Shown here piece after piece: positions 1-9,921 of a stretch of DNA of 64,000 bases. Source of the stretch: Cutibacterium namnetense (GTDB lineage Bacteria > Actinomycetota > Actinomycetes > Propionibacteriales > Propionibacteriaceae); NCBI RefSeq assembly GCF_001642025.1, contig NZ_LWHO01000003.1:473279-537278 (forward strand), written 5' to 3'. The position numbers and the translations under genes are program-made. The first letter of the stretch is position 1; the number at the start of each line of letters is the position of its first letter. The notes under the pieces were generated by a model. That model saw nothing but the letters and a program-made list of their open reading frames with translations, was not told the DNA's origin and made no database searches.

Positions 1-125
1 GAGGCGACGCTCTCCTGGGCAACCGGTCACACTGGGATTCCGCTACACTTGCCGAGGATGGGCAACGTGACTTGCCGCCACCACCCGTCCATCTCCCATC
101 CGACGATTCCGAAAGGGCCCGACCC

Positions 126-695
126 GTGGTTATCTCCACCAATGACATCAAGAACGGCACCGTTCTCGACCTCGACGGCCAGCTGTGGACGGTCATCTGG
201 TTCCAGCACCACAAACCGGGTAAGGGCAACACCGTCGTGCGTACCAAGCTCAAGCACGTGCTGAGCGGGAAAGTTGTTGATCGCACTTTCAACTCCGACG
301 TCAAGATTGAGTCGGCTGAAGTTGATCGTCGCGACATGCAGTACCTCTACCAGGATGGCGACACCTATATTTTCATGGACGAGTCGACCTACGAGCAGCT
401 GCCCATCCCGACCGAGGTCGTCGGTGACGCCAAGGACTTCATGCTCGAGAACCAGACGGCAACTGTGGCTCTGCACGAGGGAAACCCGCTCTACATTGAT
501 CTGCCAGCCTCGGTTGAGCTGGAGATCACCTACACCGAGCCTGGTCTACAGGGCGACCGCTCCACTGGTGGCACTAAGCCTGCGACTCTCGAGACTGGCC
601 GTGAGATTCAGGTGCCGCTGTTCATCACCACGGGTGAAAAGGTCAAGGTCGACACCCGTTCCGGCGATTACCTCGGCCGCATCTCCGAGAAGTGA
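126..695 (+). CDS. efp: Elongation factor P
   Basis: EF-P rescues ribosomes stalled at polyproline stretches by binding between the P and E sites. The protein has 189 residues, the normal family length. The N-terminal domain carries the loop HHKPGKG, whose second lysine (Lys33) sits at the position modified in many bacteria. The C-terminal domain has the family signature running from KPATLETG to VPLFI. I chose the GTG at 126 because it gives the usual start ([11 protein letters not shown]) and has an AAAGGG-like ribosome site just upstream. The frame is open back to an ATG at 72, but those 18 extra residues have no place in the family. The stop overlaps the nusB start, so the two are probably translated together. 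Confidence 0.95.
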   Translation: MVISTNDIKNGTVLDLDGQLWTVIWFQHHKPGKGNTVVRTKLKHVLSGKVVDRTFNSDVKIESAEVDRRDMQYLYQDGDTYIFMDESTYEQLPIPTEVVGDAKDFMLENQTATVALHEGNPLYIDLPASVELEITYTEPGLQGDRSTGGTKPATLETGREIQVPLFITTGEKVKVDTRSGDYLGRISEK

Positions 696-1483
696 GCGCG
701 AATACGGTTCCCACGCCTAACGACGAGGGCCCTATCGAGTGGATCGGCGACCTCGAGGTCAAGCGCGTTAGCGGGGACATCAAGAAGCACGCGGACCTCT
801 CGACCCGGTCGAAAGCCCGTAAACAGGCTCTCGACATTCTGTTCGAAGCGGACCTCATGGGTACCGACCCCCTTGAGGTCCTTGCAGCTCGTCCAGGTGT
901 CTTCACCAATCCGGTGAGGCCATTCGCGGCTGATTTGGTCCGTGGTGTGGCAGCCACCCAGGTTGGCCTTGATTCGATCCTGACTGATTGCCTTTCTGAA
1001 GGCTGGACACTGGCCCGAATGCCGCGGGTGGACCGTATCCTCGCCCGCCTTGGCGCGTTCGAGATCTTGCATACAGATACCCCGAATCCCGCGGTGATCT
1101 CGGAGGCAATCGAGTTGAGCGAGGAGTTCTCGACTGACGATTCGGCCCCCTTCCTCAACGGGCTTCTTGGTGCGGTCATCGCTCATGAGCCTGCCCGCGC
1201 CGAAGATCTACCGTCTGACGACGCGGCTTCTTCCAGCTTGCCAGTGTCAGACGAGGACATCGAGCAGCCGTCCAGCAAAATTGACGATGCTGAATCTATG
1301 TCTGGCGGGGCACACAGCGATCTTTCCCCTGCAGAAGTGGGCAATGTGGACTTGGCTAGCGGAAATGCCAGTGATGCTGAGCACTCCGCTGCTGGTACCG
1401 ATGTGACCGATGGAGAAAATCTCACCTCCGAAGTTGACGAATTAGCTACAGATCTCGACAAAACAGACGCAACCGACGGCTAA
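692..1483 (+). CDS. nusB: Transcription antitermination factor NusB with long acidic tail
   Basis: NusB binds boxA RNA with NusE (S10) and supports antitermination of rRNA operons. The helical NusB core spans about residues 38-165 ([15 protein letters not shown] near the start; [10 protein letters not shown] at the end). The gene begins with a GTG overlapping the efp stop (GTGA). The protein has 263 residues, whereas a typical NusB has about 140-190. The excess is a roughly 98-residue C-terminal tail rich in Asp, Glu, Ser and Ala that looks disordered, plus a 37-residue N-terminal extension. The function of the tail is unknown. Confidence 0.92.
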   Translation: MSANTVPTPNDEGPIEWIGDLEVKRVSGDIKKHADLSTRSKARKQALDILFEADLMGTDPLEVLAARPGVFTNPVRPFAADLVRGVAATQVGLDSILTDCLSEGWTLARMPRVDRILARLGAFEILHTDTPNPAVISEAIELSEEFSTDDSAPFLNGLLGAVIAHEPARAEDLPSDDAASSSLPVSDEDIEQPSSKIDDAESMSGGAHSDLSPAEVGNVDLASGNASDAEHSAAGTDVTDGENLTSEVDELATDLDKTDATDG

Positions 1484-1575
1484 GCAGACTAATGTGCCGA
1501 ACGTCTCCATCGGGGTCCCCGGTGGAGACCTCCCGCTGTCGCGCGGAGGTGCTGCACACCTGATCGGAGGGGCTC

Positions 1576-1896
1576 GTGTCCATACCCACTCTTTCACCTG
1601 AACAGCTTTCGGCTGCTCGTGAAGCAGCGACACGGGCTAGAAGAGTCCGCGCTGACTTCAAAGCGAAAGTTCGCTCTGGGAACATGACGCTGTCTGAGGC
1701 CCTTGATACGGCCGTTAACGACGAGGTGCTTGCTCACGTCAAGGTCGTCGATTTACTCAAAGCTTTACCACGAGTCGGAGACAAGCGCGCTGCTGAAATT
1801 ATGGAGCGTCTCGAGATTGCTCCTAACCGGCGTATCCGGGGCCTTGGACGTCATCAGATTGCCGGACTGCGCGCTGAGTTCGACCGCCGCTGTTGA
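1576..1896 (+). CDS. mihF: Actinobacterial integration host factor (mIHF)
   Basis: A small basic nucleoid protein of the mycobacterial-type IHF family, unrelated to the HU/IHF fold of proteobacteria. It binds DNA non-specifically and helps lambda-type integration and nucleoid organisation. The 106-residue length is usual. The C-terminal part has the helix-two-turn-helix pattern LPRVGDKRAAEIME followed by GLGRHQIAGLR. The GTG start follows a strong GGAGGGG site at 1566-1572. As in other actinobacteria it lies directly upstream of gmk and rpoZ. Confidence 0.92.
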   Translation: MSIPTLSPEQLSAAREAATRARRVRADFKAKVRSGNMTLSEALDTAVNDEVLAHVKVVDLLKALPRVGDKRAAEIMERLEIAPNRRIRGLGRHQIAGLRAEFDRRC

Positions 1897-1948
1897 AACG
1901 ATCGTCCCTCGGTACAACTGCGTCGCTATGGACCATTAAGGTGTTCAT

Positions 1949-2548
1949 ATGAGTAGCGACCCCGTCATCCCTCAGGCCCGCGGCCTTCGTCATCCCGGCC
2001 CGGTCACGGTGGCCGTCGTCTCCGGGCCTACTGCAGTCGGTAAGGGAACGGTGGTAGGGGCGTTGCTCCGCAGTCATCCAGAGATTGTCGTTTCCAGGTC
2101 AGTGACTACCCGTCCGCCGCGTCCCACTGAGCGTGATGGGATCGATTACGACTTCATCACTCCGCAACAGTTCGACAAGCTTATTGACGACGATGGGTTA
2201 CTTGAGTGGGCAACTGTTCATAACAGCCACCGGTACGGTACGCCACGCGGTCTGGTCGAGCGCGCAGTTGCTGATAATCGCATCGTCGTCTTGGAGATCG
2301 ATTTGCAGGGAGCTCGCCAGGTGCGCGAGACCTATCCGCAAGCAACCCAGATCTTCCTCGCGCCTCCCTCTTGGGACGAGCTAGTCCACCGTCTGGTCGG
2401 TCGCGGCACGGAGACACCAGAGCAGCAGAAACAGCGTCTGGCGACCGCAAAGGTTGAGCTGGCCAACGCCGATGAGTTTGACGCGGTTGTTGTCAACGAC
2501 ACCGTAGACCGCGCCGTTGCTCATCTGGTAGACTTACTGAGTCTATGA
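1949..2548 (+). CDS. gmk: Guanylate kinase
   Basis: Phosphorylates GMP to GDP with ATP in purine nucleotide metabolism. The P-loop [10 protein letters not shown] lies at about residues 25-34. GMP-binding elements follow: [17 protein letters not shown] and the YGTPR segment. The 199-residue length is typical. The stop codon overlaps an upstream ATG of the rpoZ frame, giving the mihF-gmk-rpoZ order common in actinobacteria. Confidence 0.96.
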   Translation: MSSDPVIPQARGLRHPGPVTVAVVSGPTAVGKGTVVGALLRSHPEIVVSRSVTTRPPRPTERDGIDYDFITPQQFDKLIDDDGLLEWATVHNSHRYGTPRGLVERAVADNRIVVLEIDLQGARQVRETYPQATQIFLAPPSWDELVHRLVGRGTETPEQQKQRLATAKVELANADEFDAVVVNDTVDRAVAHLVDLLSL

Positions 2549-2568
2549 CCGTATCTGGAGGACATTCC

Positions 2569-2916
2569 TTGACCGAGACCACGCCTGAAGGCATCGTCAA
2601 CCCACCCATTGACCAGCTCCTCGAGCACGTCGACTCGAAATACCGCCTCGTCCTCTTCGCGGCGAAGCGCGCCCGTCAGATCAATGCGTACTATTCGCAA
2701 CTGGCGGAAGGCCTGCTGGAGAATGTCGGCCCGCTGGTGGAAACCACCAACCAGGAGAAGCCGCTCTCCATCGCCATGCGCGAGATCCAGGCGGGCGTCG
2801 TCGAGGCCCATGAAATGGATGCCGAGGAAATCGCCGCCCAGGCCGCTGCTGCCCAAGAGGCCCCGGCCATTGAGTTGGATGATCCCTTCGCTGACCTCGC
2901 TGATCCAAACGCCTGA
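2569..2916 (+). CDS. rpoZ: RNA polymerase omega subunit
   Basis: Omega wraps the C-terminal part of beta-prime and stabilises RNA polymerase. The core ([28 protein letters not shown], split here as [14 protein letters not shown] and [14 protein letters not shown]) and [10 protein letters not shown] match the family. I place the start at the TTG at 2569, because GGAGG at 2557-2561 is exactly 7 nt upstream. The alternative ATG at 2545 overlaps the gmk stop and would add 8 residues without a good ribosome site. The tail after residue 80 is Ala/Glu-rich. Confidence 0.9.
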   Translation: MTETTPEGIVNPPIDQLLEHVDSKYRLVLFAAKRARQINAYYSQLAEGLLENVGPLVETTNQEKPLSIAMREIQAGVVEAHEMDAEEIAAQAAAAQEAPAIELDDPFADLADPNA

Positions 2917-2928
2917 TCTGGGGCCGAC

Positions 2929-4161
2929 GTGAGTGTCGTCGTTCTCGGTGTCGGGGGAGGGATAGCCGCCTACAAGGCATGCCTGCTCTTGCGGCTCCTC
3001 TCCGAAGCCGGCCATGAGGTCCACGTTGTTCCCACTAGGGCTGCCCTCGAATTCGTCGGACGCCCGACGTGGGAAGCGCTGAGTGGGCATCCGGTCCACA
3101 CCGAGGTATTCGACGACGTTGCCAGTGTGGAGCATGTCCGCTTGGCTGAGCGCGCCGACATCGTCGTGGTAGCTCCAACAACTGCCGACCTCATGGCGCG
3201 TATTGCGAGGGGCCACGCCGATGATCTCCTGACGACGACGATTCTGGCCACGTCAGCACCGGTACTGCTCGCACCCGCTATGCACACCGGTATGTGGCAC
3301 AACGCTGCGACCGTCGATAACGTCGCGACTCTACGTCGCCATGGCATCGTCGTTAAGGATCCAGCTTCGGGACGCCTTACTGGTCGTGATTCGGGCCCGG
3401 GACGTCTACCTGACCCCGATGAGATTGCAGAATTCGTCGACCTCCTCATTACTGCGCCTGAGTGCGCCGCCGCGATGGCCCAGCAGGATTTCGCTGGAAG
3501 ACGCGTCGTCGTCTCCCTGGGGGGCACTCGGGAAGCCATCGACCCGGTACGTTACCTCGGTAACTCGTCATCAGGTCGAATGGGCAGGGCTATCGCCCAA
3601 GTTGCCGCTGCTCGTGGAGCTGATGTCCACGTTGTCGCTGCCCATGCTGACGTCGCTATGCCGTCGGATGTGCAGATTACCCGCATTGATAGCACTGAAG
3701 ACCTTGCCGAAGTCATGAACGACCTGGCCCGACAGGCCGATGTTGTCATCCAAGCCGTTGCTGCCGCTGACTTCGCGCCGGTGGCTGCTGACACCAAGAT
3801 CAAGAAATACGAGGGGGACGACGCCACAGGTACAACGATGTCCCTCAAACTTCACCAGACTCCCGACGTCTTGGCCCGCATCTGTTCCCAATCGGTACAG
3901 AACAGGGTTGTCGTCGGATTTGCCGCCGAGACGGCACCAGACCGTGACCAGTTCTTGCAGCTGGCCCAGGCCAAACTCGCACGTAAAGGTTGCGACCTTG
4001 TGGTCGTTAACGACGTGAGCGGCGGAAAGGTGTTCGGCAAGGTCGGCACCGATGTGACCATGGTCCACCAGCAGGGGCCAGGCCGTCGCATTACCGGATC
4101 GAAGTCGCAGGCGGCTGTTGCCATCCTCGACGAGGTCCACGCGCTGCTGGCTACTCAGTAA
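2929..4161 (+). CDS. coaBC: Bifunctional phosphopantothenoylcysteine decarboxylase / phosphopantothenate-cysteine ligase
   Basis: Carries out two consecutive steps of coenzyme A synthesis. The first is CTP-dependent joining of cysteine to 4'-phosphopantothenate (CoaB). The second is FMN-dependent decarboxylation to 4'-phosphopantetheine (CoaC). The N-terminal flavoprotein half has GVGGGIAAYKA and the PAMHTGMW segment. The C-terminal ligase half begins near GGTREAIDPVRYLGN and contains the SSSGRMG dinucleotide-type turn and the conserved IKKYEGD segment. The protein has 410 residues and a GTG start. It follows rpoZ by 12 nt. Confidence 0.94.
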   Translation: MSVVVLGVGGGIAAYKACLLLRLLSEAGHEVHVVPTRAALEFVGRPTWEALSGHPVHTEVFDDVASVEHVRLAERADIVVVAPTTADLMARIARGHADDLLTTTILATSAPVLLAPAMHTGMWHNAATVDNVATLRRHGIVVKDPASGRLTGRDSGPGRLPDPDEIAEFVDLLITAPECAAAMAQQDFAGRRVVVSLGGTREAIDPVRYLGNSSSGRMGRAIAQVAAARGADVHVVAAHADVAMPSDVQITRIDSTEDLAEVMNDLARQADVVIQAVAAADFAPVAADTKIKKYEGDDATGTTMSLKLHQTPDVLARICSQSVQNRVVVGFAAETAPDRDQFLQLAQAKLARKGCDLVVVNDVSGGKVFGKVGTDVTMVHQQGPGRRITGSKSQAAVAILDEVHALLATQ

Positions 4162-4200
4162 CACAATGCGCGGCTTGTGGCCGCGCGGACAGGAAACGCC

Positions 4201-5394
4201 ATGCCTACTCGTCTGTTTACATCGGAATCAGTGACGGAAGGCCATCCGGACAAGATTGCCGACGCCATTTCCGACGCTGTCCTTGATGCCATGTTGGCCG
4301 AGGACCCCCACTCCCACGCTGCCGTGGAAACCGTCGTAACGACCGGACAGGTGATGGTGTGTGGCGAGGTCACCACCGAGGCCTACGTCGACATCGCCGA
4401 CATTGCCCGTTCCCGTATTCTTGACATCGGTTATGACTCGTCCTCCAAGGGTTTTGACGGAGCTTCGTGTGGTGTCTCGGTCGCGATCGATGCGCAGAGC
4501 CCTGACATTGCCCAAGGGGTGACCGCGGCCTATGAAACTCGTCATGGTTCCACGGATCTCATTGACGCCCAGGGCGCCGGGGATCAGGGCTTAATGTTCG
4601 GCTATGCGTGCACCGAGACTCCTTCTCTCATGCCGCTGCCTATCGACATGGCTCATGCGCTGTCCTTGCAGCTGACGAAGGTCCGTAAGGACGGTGTGCT
4701 GGACTATCTGTGCCCTGATGGCAAGACCCAGGTGACGATTCGTTACAACGAGGACGATAAACCCGTGGCGGTGGACACCGTCGTCGTGTCAAGCCAGCAT
4801 CGTGCGGGAGTTGACCTGGATGCCACGATGATCCCCGATCTATGTCGCCTCGTGATTGACCCGGTGCTGGAGCGTTACGACCTCGATCATAAAGACATGC
4901 GGGTACTCGTTAACCCGACCGGCAAATTCGTTATCGGCGGCCCCATGGGTGACGCCGGACTGACCGGTCGCAAGATCATCGTCGACACCTATGGCGGGAT
5001 GGCACGCCATGGGGGAGGTGCCTTCTCGGGTAAAGATCCGTCTAAGGTCGATCGTTCCGCAGCGTATGCGATGCGCTGGGTAGCCAAGAACGTCGTCGCA
5101 GCCGGGCTGGCCGATCGTTGCGAGTGCCAGGTGGCCTACGCCATCGGTGCTGCCCACCCCGTGGGATTCCGTATTGACACCTTTGGTACCAATCACGTGC
5201 CCGAAACTGTTATCGAGCACGCTGTCGGCGAGGTCTTTGACCTGCGTCCCGGTGCGCTCATCGCGGACCTCGACCTGTTACGGCCGATCTACTCCCAGCT
5301 CGTCGCTGGTGGCCACTTCGGTCGTGAGCTTCCCGGGGTTACCTGGGAGCTGACGGACCGCGCCGAGGCCTTGGCTTCGGCCGCACGTCTCTGA
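4201..5394 (+). CDS. metK: S-adenosylmethionine synthetase
   Basis: Makes S-adenosylmethionine from methionine and ATP. Family signatures are complete: SVTEGHPDK (about residues 10-18), [12 protein letters not shown] and [19 protein letters not shown]. The chosen ATG gives 397 residues and the expected N-terminus [14 protein letters not shown], with AGGAAA upstream. An upstream GTG at 4177 would add eight unconserved residues. I saw no SAM riboswitch in the 39-nt gap after coaBC. Confidence 0.96.
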   Translation: MPTRLFTSESVTEGHPDKIADAISDAVLDAMLAEDPHSHAAVETVVTTGQVMVCGEVTTEAYVDIADIARSRILDIGYDSSSKGFDGASCGVSVAIDAQSPDIAQGVTAAYETRHGSTDLIDAQGAGDQGLMFGYACTETPSLMPLPIDMAHALSLQLTKVRKDGVLDYLCPDGKTQVTIRYNEDDKPVAVDTVVVSSQHRAGVDLDATMIPDLCRLVIDPVLERYDLDHKDMRVLVNPTGKFVIGGPMGDAGLTGRKIIVDTYGGMARHGGGAFSGKDPSKVDRSAAYAMRWVAKNVVAAGLADRCECQVAYAIGAAHPVGFRIDTFGTNHVPETVIEHAVGEVFDLRPGALIADLDLLRPIYSQLVAGGHFGRELPGVTWELTDRAEALASAARL

Positions 5395-5441
5395 GAGAAC
5401 GCACCGCGACACCGTCGGTAGCGGGCCGTAGTATCTGCCCT

Positions 5442-7451
5442 ATGACCGAACCGTTGTTGGAGACAACGTCATGGATCGCCCATGTCGTCCTGTCTTCCGG
5501 TCTGGCCCACCTTGACCGCCCTTTCGATTACCTGATCCCTGACGACCTCGTTAATCGAGTCCAGGTAGGCGTACGAGTGCGGGCCAAACTCGCCGGTCGG
5601 CTATGTGACGGCGTCGTGGTAGCGGTTGATCATGAGCAAGAACCTGGGGTCAAGTTGGCACCGATTGAAAAGCTGGTGTCTAACCAGGTTGTTGCTACGC
5701 CAGCTCAGCTCAACTTAGCCCGTCACGTGGCTGACCACTGGGCAGGCACCCAGGACGAGGTACTCAGATGGGCTATCCCTGCCCGGCACGCCACGACGGA
5801 GGCCGCTGATCCTCCGCCGTGGCCAACGCCGACGCCGACGATGCCGTTGGGGACCCTGATGACCCTCGATCGGGGCCAACACTTCCTCACATTGCTCAAG
5901 GCTGGGCAACGCCCTCGAGCTCACTGGCGGGTCAGTCCGGTTTGTGGCCCAGGGGATGAGGATCGCCTCGGGGATTGGAGCAACGGTTTACTGCAAGCGG
6001 TCTGTGCCACCTTAGCGTCTGGACGCAGCGCGGTGGTGTGTTGCCCAACGGTGGAGGACGTCGTCATCCTGCAGGCGAGATTCCAGGCTGTCTTGGGTGC
6101 AGGAACCGTCGCGGTGCTCCACGCTGATCAACCTGCGTCAACGCGCTGGCGTCATTACCTGGCAGTCATTCGTGGCGCAGCGAAGGTCGTTGTGGGAACC
6201 CGCTCGGCCGTCATGGCGCCGCTGGCGGACCTGGGGTTGATCGCCGTCTGGGATGAAGGGTCCGACCTTCATGACGAGCCGCGAGCTCCGTACCCAAATA
6301 CCCGCGATGTCGCTGCACTGCGAGCCCAGATTGATCACTGTGCTTTGTTATTGGCGAGCTATTCCTGCTCGGTGCGCAGCGCTTCGTGGCTAGGGTCAGG
6401 ATGGCTCGTCGGAATCGGCGCGGACCGCCCGACTATGCGGGCAGTTTGCGCGCCAGTTCGCATTCCCGGTGACTCTGATGTCGCTATGGAACGTGACCCG
6501 TTGGCGCGGTCAGTTCGGCTTCCCGATCTTGCCATGACGACCATTCGTGATGGACTGTTGCGTGGCCCTGTTCTGGTTTCTGTTCCGCGAGTTGGCGATC
6601 TCGTCTCCCCGTCATGCGCACGCTGCCGAACATCAGTGCGATGCCCTTCGTGCGGTGGACCGGTCGTGGGACGGCGTACTGAATCTGGGGTCCATCTCCG
6701 TTGCACCTGGTGTGGCAGTCAGTTATCTTCGTGGCACTGCCCAGAATGCGGCTCCACTGAAGTGAGGTCAGGCATTGTGGGGGCAACGACGACAGCCGCA
6801 GAATTGGGACGGGCGTTTCCAGATGTTCCCGTAGTTGATTCGTCCGGCGCTCACGTTCGCGACAGTGTCGATTCGGATCCCCGATTAGTTGTTGCCACCC
6901 CAGGCGCTGAACCCGCGCCGGAATCGGGCTATGCCTGCGCTGTCATCCTGGACGCGGTGTCCTCCTTGTCGAGGCCTGGCCTGGCGGCAGTGGAACAGAC
7001 CGTTGATCGCTGGATGGCAATCTTGGCCTTGGTCCGATCAGTACGAGATGGCGGACGGGCGGTTGTCGTCGGCCCTTCGGAAGACGCCGCCTTGCAGGCT
7101 ATGGTTCGAAATGACCCCGCCGGGTGGGCGGCACGTGAACTCACCGATCGTCGGGAAGCACGTTTCCCGCCCGCGGTGCCTTGCGGAATTGTCGACGGTG
7201 ATCCGAAAGCGGTGGCATCCGCAGCACAGCGACTAGGCGAGTGGTTCGGGACAGACCTTGAGGTGCTTGGCCCAGCTCCACAACCACGTCGCGCCGGCGA
7301 ATCGCAACGGGATCGGATCATCGTCCGTCCTCGTGGCACGATGCCTGTTACCGAGCTTTCCCAGGGCCTGTTCCGGCTACGTTCCAAGCACACCATGAGC
7401 CGCGAGCCAGGTAGTCTGCGTGTCGTCATCGACCCGGTTAACCTGTTGTGA
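5442..7451 (+). CDS. priA: PriA-like primosomal protein lacking helicase motor motifs
   Basis: Homologue of the replication-restart helicase PriA. The N-terminal DNA-binding domain is clear (RPFDYLIP, VGVRVRAKLAGR). The zinc-binding cysteine cluster is present at about residues 390-440 (CARC, CPSC, CTWC, CPEC). The helicase core is degenerate. Where Walker A should be there is no GxGKT-type loop, and the DEAH-like box is replaced by VWDEGSD near residue 268. Actinobacterial PriA proteins are known to lack these motifs, so it is probably a structural or DNA-binding restart factor rather than an ATP-driven helicase. It sits in the usual priA-fmt-rsmB-rpe order. Confidence 0.88.
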   Translation: MTEPLLETTSWIAHVVLSSGLAHLDRPFDYLIPDDLVNRVQVGVRVRAKLAGRLCDGVVVAVDHEQEPGVKLAPIEKLVSNQVVATPAQLNLARHVADHWAGTQDEVLRWAIPARHATTEAADPPPWPTPTPTMPLGTLMTLDRGQHFLTLLKAGQRPRAHWRVSPVCGPGDEDRLGDWSNGLLQAVCATLASGRSAVVCCPTVEDVVILQARFQAVLGAGTVAVLHADQPASTRWRHYLAVIRGAAKVVVGTRSAVMAPLADLGLIAVWDEGSDLHDEPRAPYPNTRDVAALRAQIDHCALLLASYSCSVRSASWLGSGWLVGIGADRPTMRAVCAPVRIPGDSDVAMERDPLARSVRLPDLAMTTIRDGLLRGPVLVSVPRVGDLVSPSCARCRTSVRCPSCGGPVVGRRTESGVHLRCTWCGSQLSSWHCPECGSTEVRSGIVGATTTAAELGRAFPDVPVVDSSGAHVRDSVDSDPRLVVATPGAEPAPESGYACAVILDAVSSLSRPGLAAVEQTVDRWMAILALVRSVRDGGRAVVVGPSEDAALQAMVRNDPAGWAARELTDRREARFPPAVPCGIVDGDPKAVASAAQRLGEWFGTDLEVLGPAPQPRRAGESQRDRIIVRPRGTMPVTELSQGLFRLRSKHTMSREPGSLRVVIDPVNLL

Positions 7452-7469
7452 GGTCGATAGGCTTGCGGT

Positions 7470-8417
7470 GTGAGACTTCTTTTTGCTGGTACCCCAGACG
7501 TGGCCGTCCCGACGCTCACGGCTTTGGTAGCCAATCCCGGTCACGAAGTTGTTGCTGTTCTGACCCGGCCTGACGCAGCAGTCGGACGTCACCGTTCTGC
7601 GCGTCCGTGCCCGGTCGCCAAGGTTGGCGAGGAACTCGCGATCCCCGTCATCAAGGCGACAAGCGTGAAGTCGGGCGAGGGTCACGATGCCGTCGCATCC
7701 CTCGACGTCGACGCAGCAGTCGTCGTTGCCTATGGAGGTCTCATTCCCGTCGATCTGCTGTCAACACCACGACACGGCTGGATCAACCTTCACTTTTCCC
7801 TGTTGCCGAGGTGGCGCGGTGCCGCTCCCATACAGCGGGCTATCATGGCGGGTGATGAAGAGGCGGGTGCTTGCGTCTTTCAGCTGGTTGAAAGCCTTGA
7901 TGCTGGGCCAGTGTACCGCTCCATGATGGTTCCTATTGGCTCGACGACAACGGCCGGTGAGCTTCTTGACGAGCTAGCTCGTACTGCGACGCCTCTTGTC
8001 ATTGACACCCTTAAGGACATTGAGGCTGGAGTCGAACCGACGCCACAATCTGTCGAAGGAGTGACAATCGCTCCACAAATCCACCCTGGTGATGTCCGTA
8101 TTGCCGTCACCTCTGCTGCCGAGGAGATTGACCACCTCGTCCGAGGCGCATCCCCGGCGCCAGGAGCGTGGGCTGAGTTAAGCGATAAGCGTTTCAAGAT
8201 TCTGCGTACCCGTTGCTTTGAGGCCGGGGACCGCGTACCGAGCACCGTAGCAACGGCCCAACCTGGTCAACTCGTCGCAACCCGCAAGCAGTTGTTCCTC
8301 GGTACTGGCTCGCAGCCCCTCGAGCTGTTGCAGGTGCAAGCTTTCGGTAAGAAGGTCATGAGTGGGGCTGACTGGGCTCGAGGGGCCGACATCGACGCCG
8401 GAACTAGGCTGCGATGA
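7470..8417 (+). CDS. fmt: Methionyl-tRNA formyltransferase
   Basis: Formylates Met-tRNAfMet with 10-formyl-THF so that it can serve in initiation. The N-terminal catalytic domain starts RLLFAGTPDVA and includes the family signature NLHFSLLPRWRGAAPIQRAI, which holds the folate/catalytic elements. The C-terminal tRNA-binding domain follows from about residue 205. The protein has 315 residues and a GTG start 18 nt after priA. Its stop overlaps the ATG of rsmB. No deformylase gene is adjacent. Confidence 0.96.
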   Translation: MRLLFAGTPDVAVPTLTALVANPGHEVVAVLTRPDAAVGRHRSARPCPVAKVGEELAIPVIKATSVKSGEGHDAVASLDVDAAVVVAYGGLIPVDLLSTPRHGWINLHFSLLPRWRGAAPIQRAIMAGDEEAGACVFQLVESLDAGPVYRSMMVPIGSTTTAGELLDELARTATPLVIDTLKDIEAGVEPTPQSVEGVTIAPQIHPGDVRIAVTSAAEEIDHLVRGASPAPGAWAELSDKRFKILRTRCFEAGDRVPSTVATAQPGQLVATRKQLFLGTGSQPLELLQVQAFGKKVMSGADWARGADIDAGTRLR

Positions 8418-9790
8418 ATCAGCGTTCGCATCAGAAGTGCCGTAAGGCTGACCCAGCGCGACGACTGGCCTATACCGCTCTCTTAGCAGTGGAGACCCAT
8501 GGCTCCTATGCCAACCTGGCCCTAGCAGATCAGTTGCGTGCTGCCAGAATGACCGGGCGGGATGCGGCATTCGCCACTGAGCTAGTGGATGGAACTTCCC
8601 GTGGGACGGGCACCTGGGACCGCATCATTGCGGCAGCTTCCAACCGAGCTCCCGCCAAACTTCAGCCCGGAGTTCGGGTGGTGCTGCGCATGGCAGCGCA
8701 TCAAATCCTGGCCATGAGGGTACCAACGAGGGCGGCCGTAGCGTCATCAGTCGATCTGGCTGGGCAGGTCATTGGTGAGCGCGTCACTGGGCTTGTCAAC
8801 GCGGTATCGCGTCGTATCAGTAGCCACAGCCTCGAGGAGTGGGCCACCGAAATCGGCGGATGCGATGCCGTCGACGTTATGGCGTTGCGTACTCTTCACC
8901 CCACCTGGATCGTCAAAGCCTTTCAGAACCGTCTGGGCGCTGACGAGCTGGAAGCCGCCTTGCTCGCCGACAACGAGCCATCGGTCCCCACCTTGGTTGT
9001 TCGTCCCGGGCTCGCCGAGCGCGAGGAACTTATGCCCGGCACCCCAACTCGGTATTCCCCGTGGGGAGTTGTGCGTCCCGGAAACCCGTCCGATGTCGCG
9101 GCGGTGCGTGAGGGTCGGGCTGGTGTACAAGACGAGGGTTCCCAACTCGTCATCCTGGCCTTGCTGCGTGCGGCTGAGGCCAACGGCTGTTTCGGCCAGT
9201 GGCTTGACCTGTGTGCCGGCCCGGGCGGAAAATCTGCGCTGCTGGCTGGACTCGCAAGCCAGCATGACACCAGGTTGACCGCAGTGGAACTGCATGAGCA
9301 TCGTGCTGATCTCGTTGCGAAAGCCCTCAAGACCATCCCGGGCGACCATCGCGTGATAACTGCCGACGGCACACGCCCGCCACTGCCAGCGCAGTCCTTT
9401 GCCGCCGTTCTTGCTGACGTTCCGTGCTCCGGTCTGGGCTCCCTACGTAGACGCCCAGATGCCCGGTGGCGTCGTACCCCCACTGATGTCCGGGAGTTGG
9501 CTCAACTCCAGCGTCGACTTCTTGTCTCAGCGGTCAATCTTGCTCAACCTGGTGGTGTCGTTGGGTACGTCACTTGTTCACCGCATCGCGCCGAAACCAT
9601 CGACATCATTGATTTTGCGCGTGCAACCCTGCCTGTCGACATCATCGACGCTCCTGCCCTACTTCCTGACATTCCTAACACCGCCGCGTCTGGAAACTCC
9701 AATGCCGTCCAGCTATGGCCACACCGCCACCGCACCGATGCCATGTTCTGTGCACTGTTGCGCAAACGCAATGAGCCCGAAACGCCTTGA
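8414..9790 (+). CDS. rsmB: 16S rRNA m5C967 methyltransferase (RsmB/Sun family)
   Basis: Methylates C967 of 16S rRNA at carbon 5 using SAM. An N-terminal NusB-like RNA-binding domain covers about residues 1-150. The Rossmann methyltransferase domain follows, with SAM loop DLCAGPGGKSALLAG, motif IV DVPCSGLGSLRRRPD and the catalytic-cysteine motif YVTCSPHRAE. Both RNA m5C-methyltransferase cysteines (in DVPC and VTC) are visible. The protein has 458 residues. Translation is coupled to fmt through an ATGA overlap. Confidence 0.93.
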   Translation: MNQRSHQKCRKADPARRLAYTALLAVETHGSYANLALADQLRAARMTGRDAAFATELVDGTSRGTGTWDRIIAAASNRAPAKLQPGVRVVLRMAAHQILAMRVPTRAAVASSVDLAGQVIGERVTGLVNAVSRRISSHSLEEWATEIGGCDAVDVMALRTLHPTWIVKAFQNRLGADELEAALLADNEPSVPTLVVRPGLAEREELMPGTPTRYSPWGVVRPGNPSDVAAVREGRAGVQDEGSQLVILALLRAAEANGCFGQWLDLCAGPGGKSALLAGLASQHDTRLTAVELHEHRADLVAKALKTIPGDHRVITADGTRPPLPAQSFAAVLADVPCSGLGSLRRRPDARWRRTPTDVRELAQLQRRLLVSAVNLAQPGGVVGYVTCSPHRAETIDIIDFARATLPVDIIDAPALLPDIPNTAASGNSNAVQLWPHRHRTDAMFCALLRKRNEPETP

Positions 9791-9921
9791 GCAACGACAG
9801 TTCGCACCGAGTCTGACCCATAGCCATCCTATGATTAGATCACCGTGACCGGGGGAGCACTCAAGTTACCCTTTGCAAACATCAGATTACATACTGCACA
9901 TCTATTTTAGGAGATCCCGGG

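Noticed and set aside
4162..4200. SAM riboswitch upstream of metK
   Set aside because: The gap after coaBC is only 39 nt and shows no riboswitch structure.
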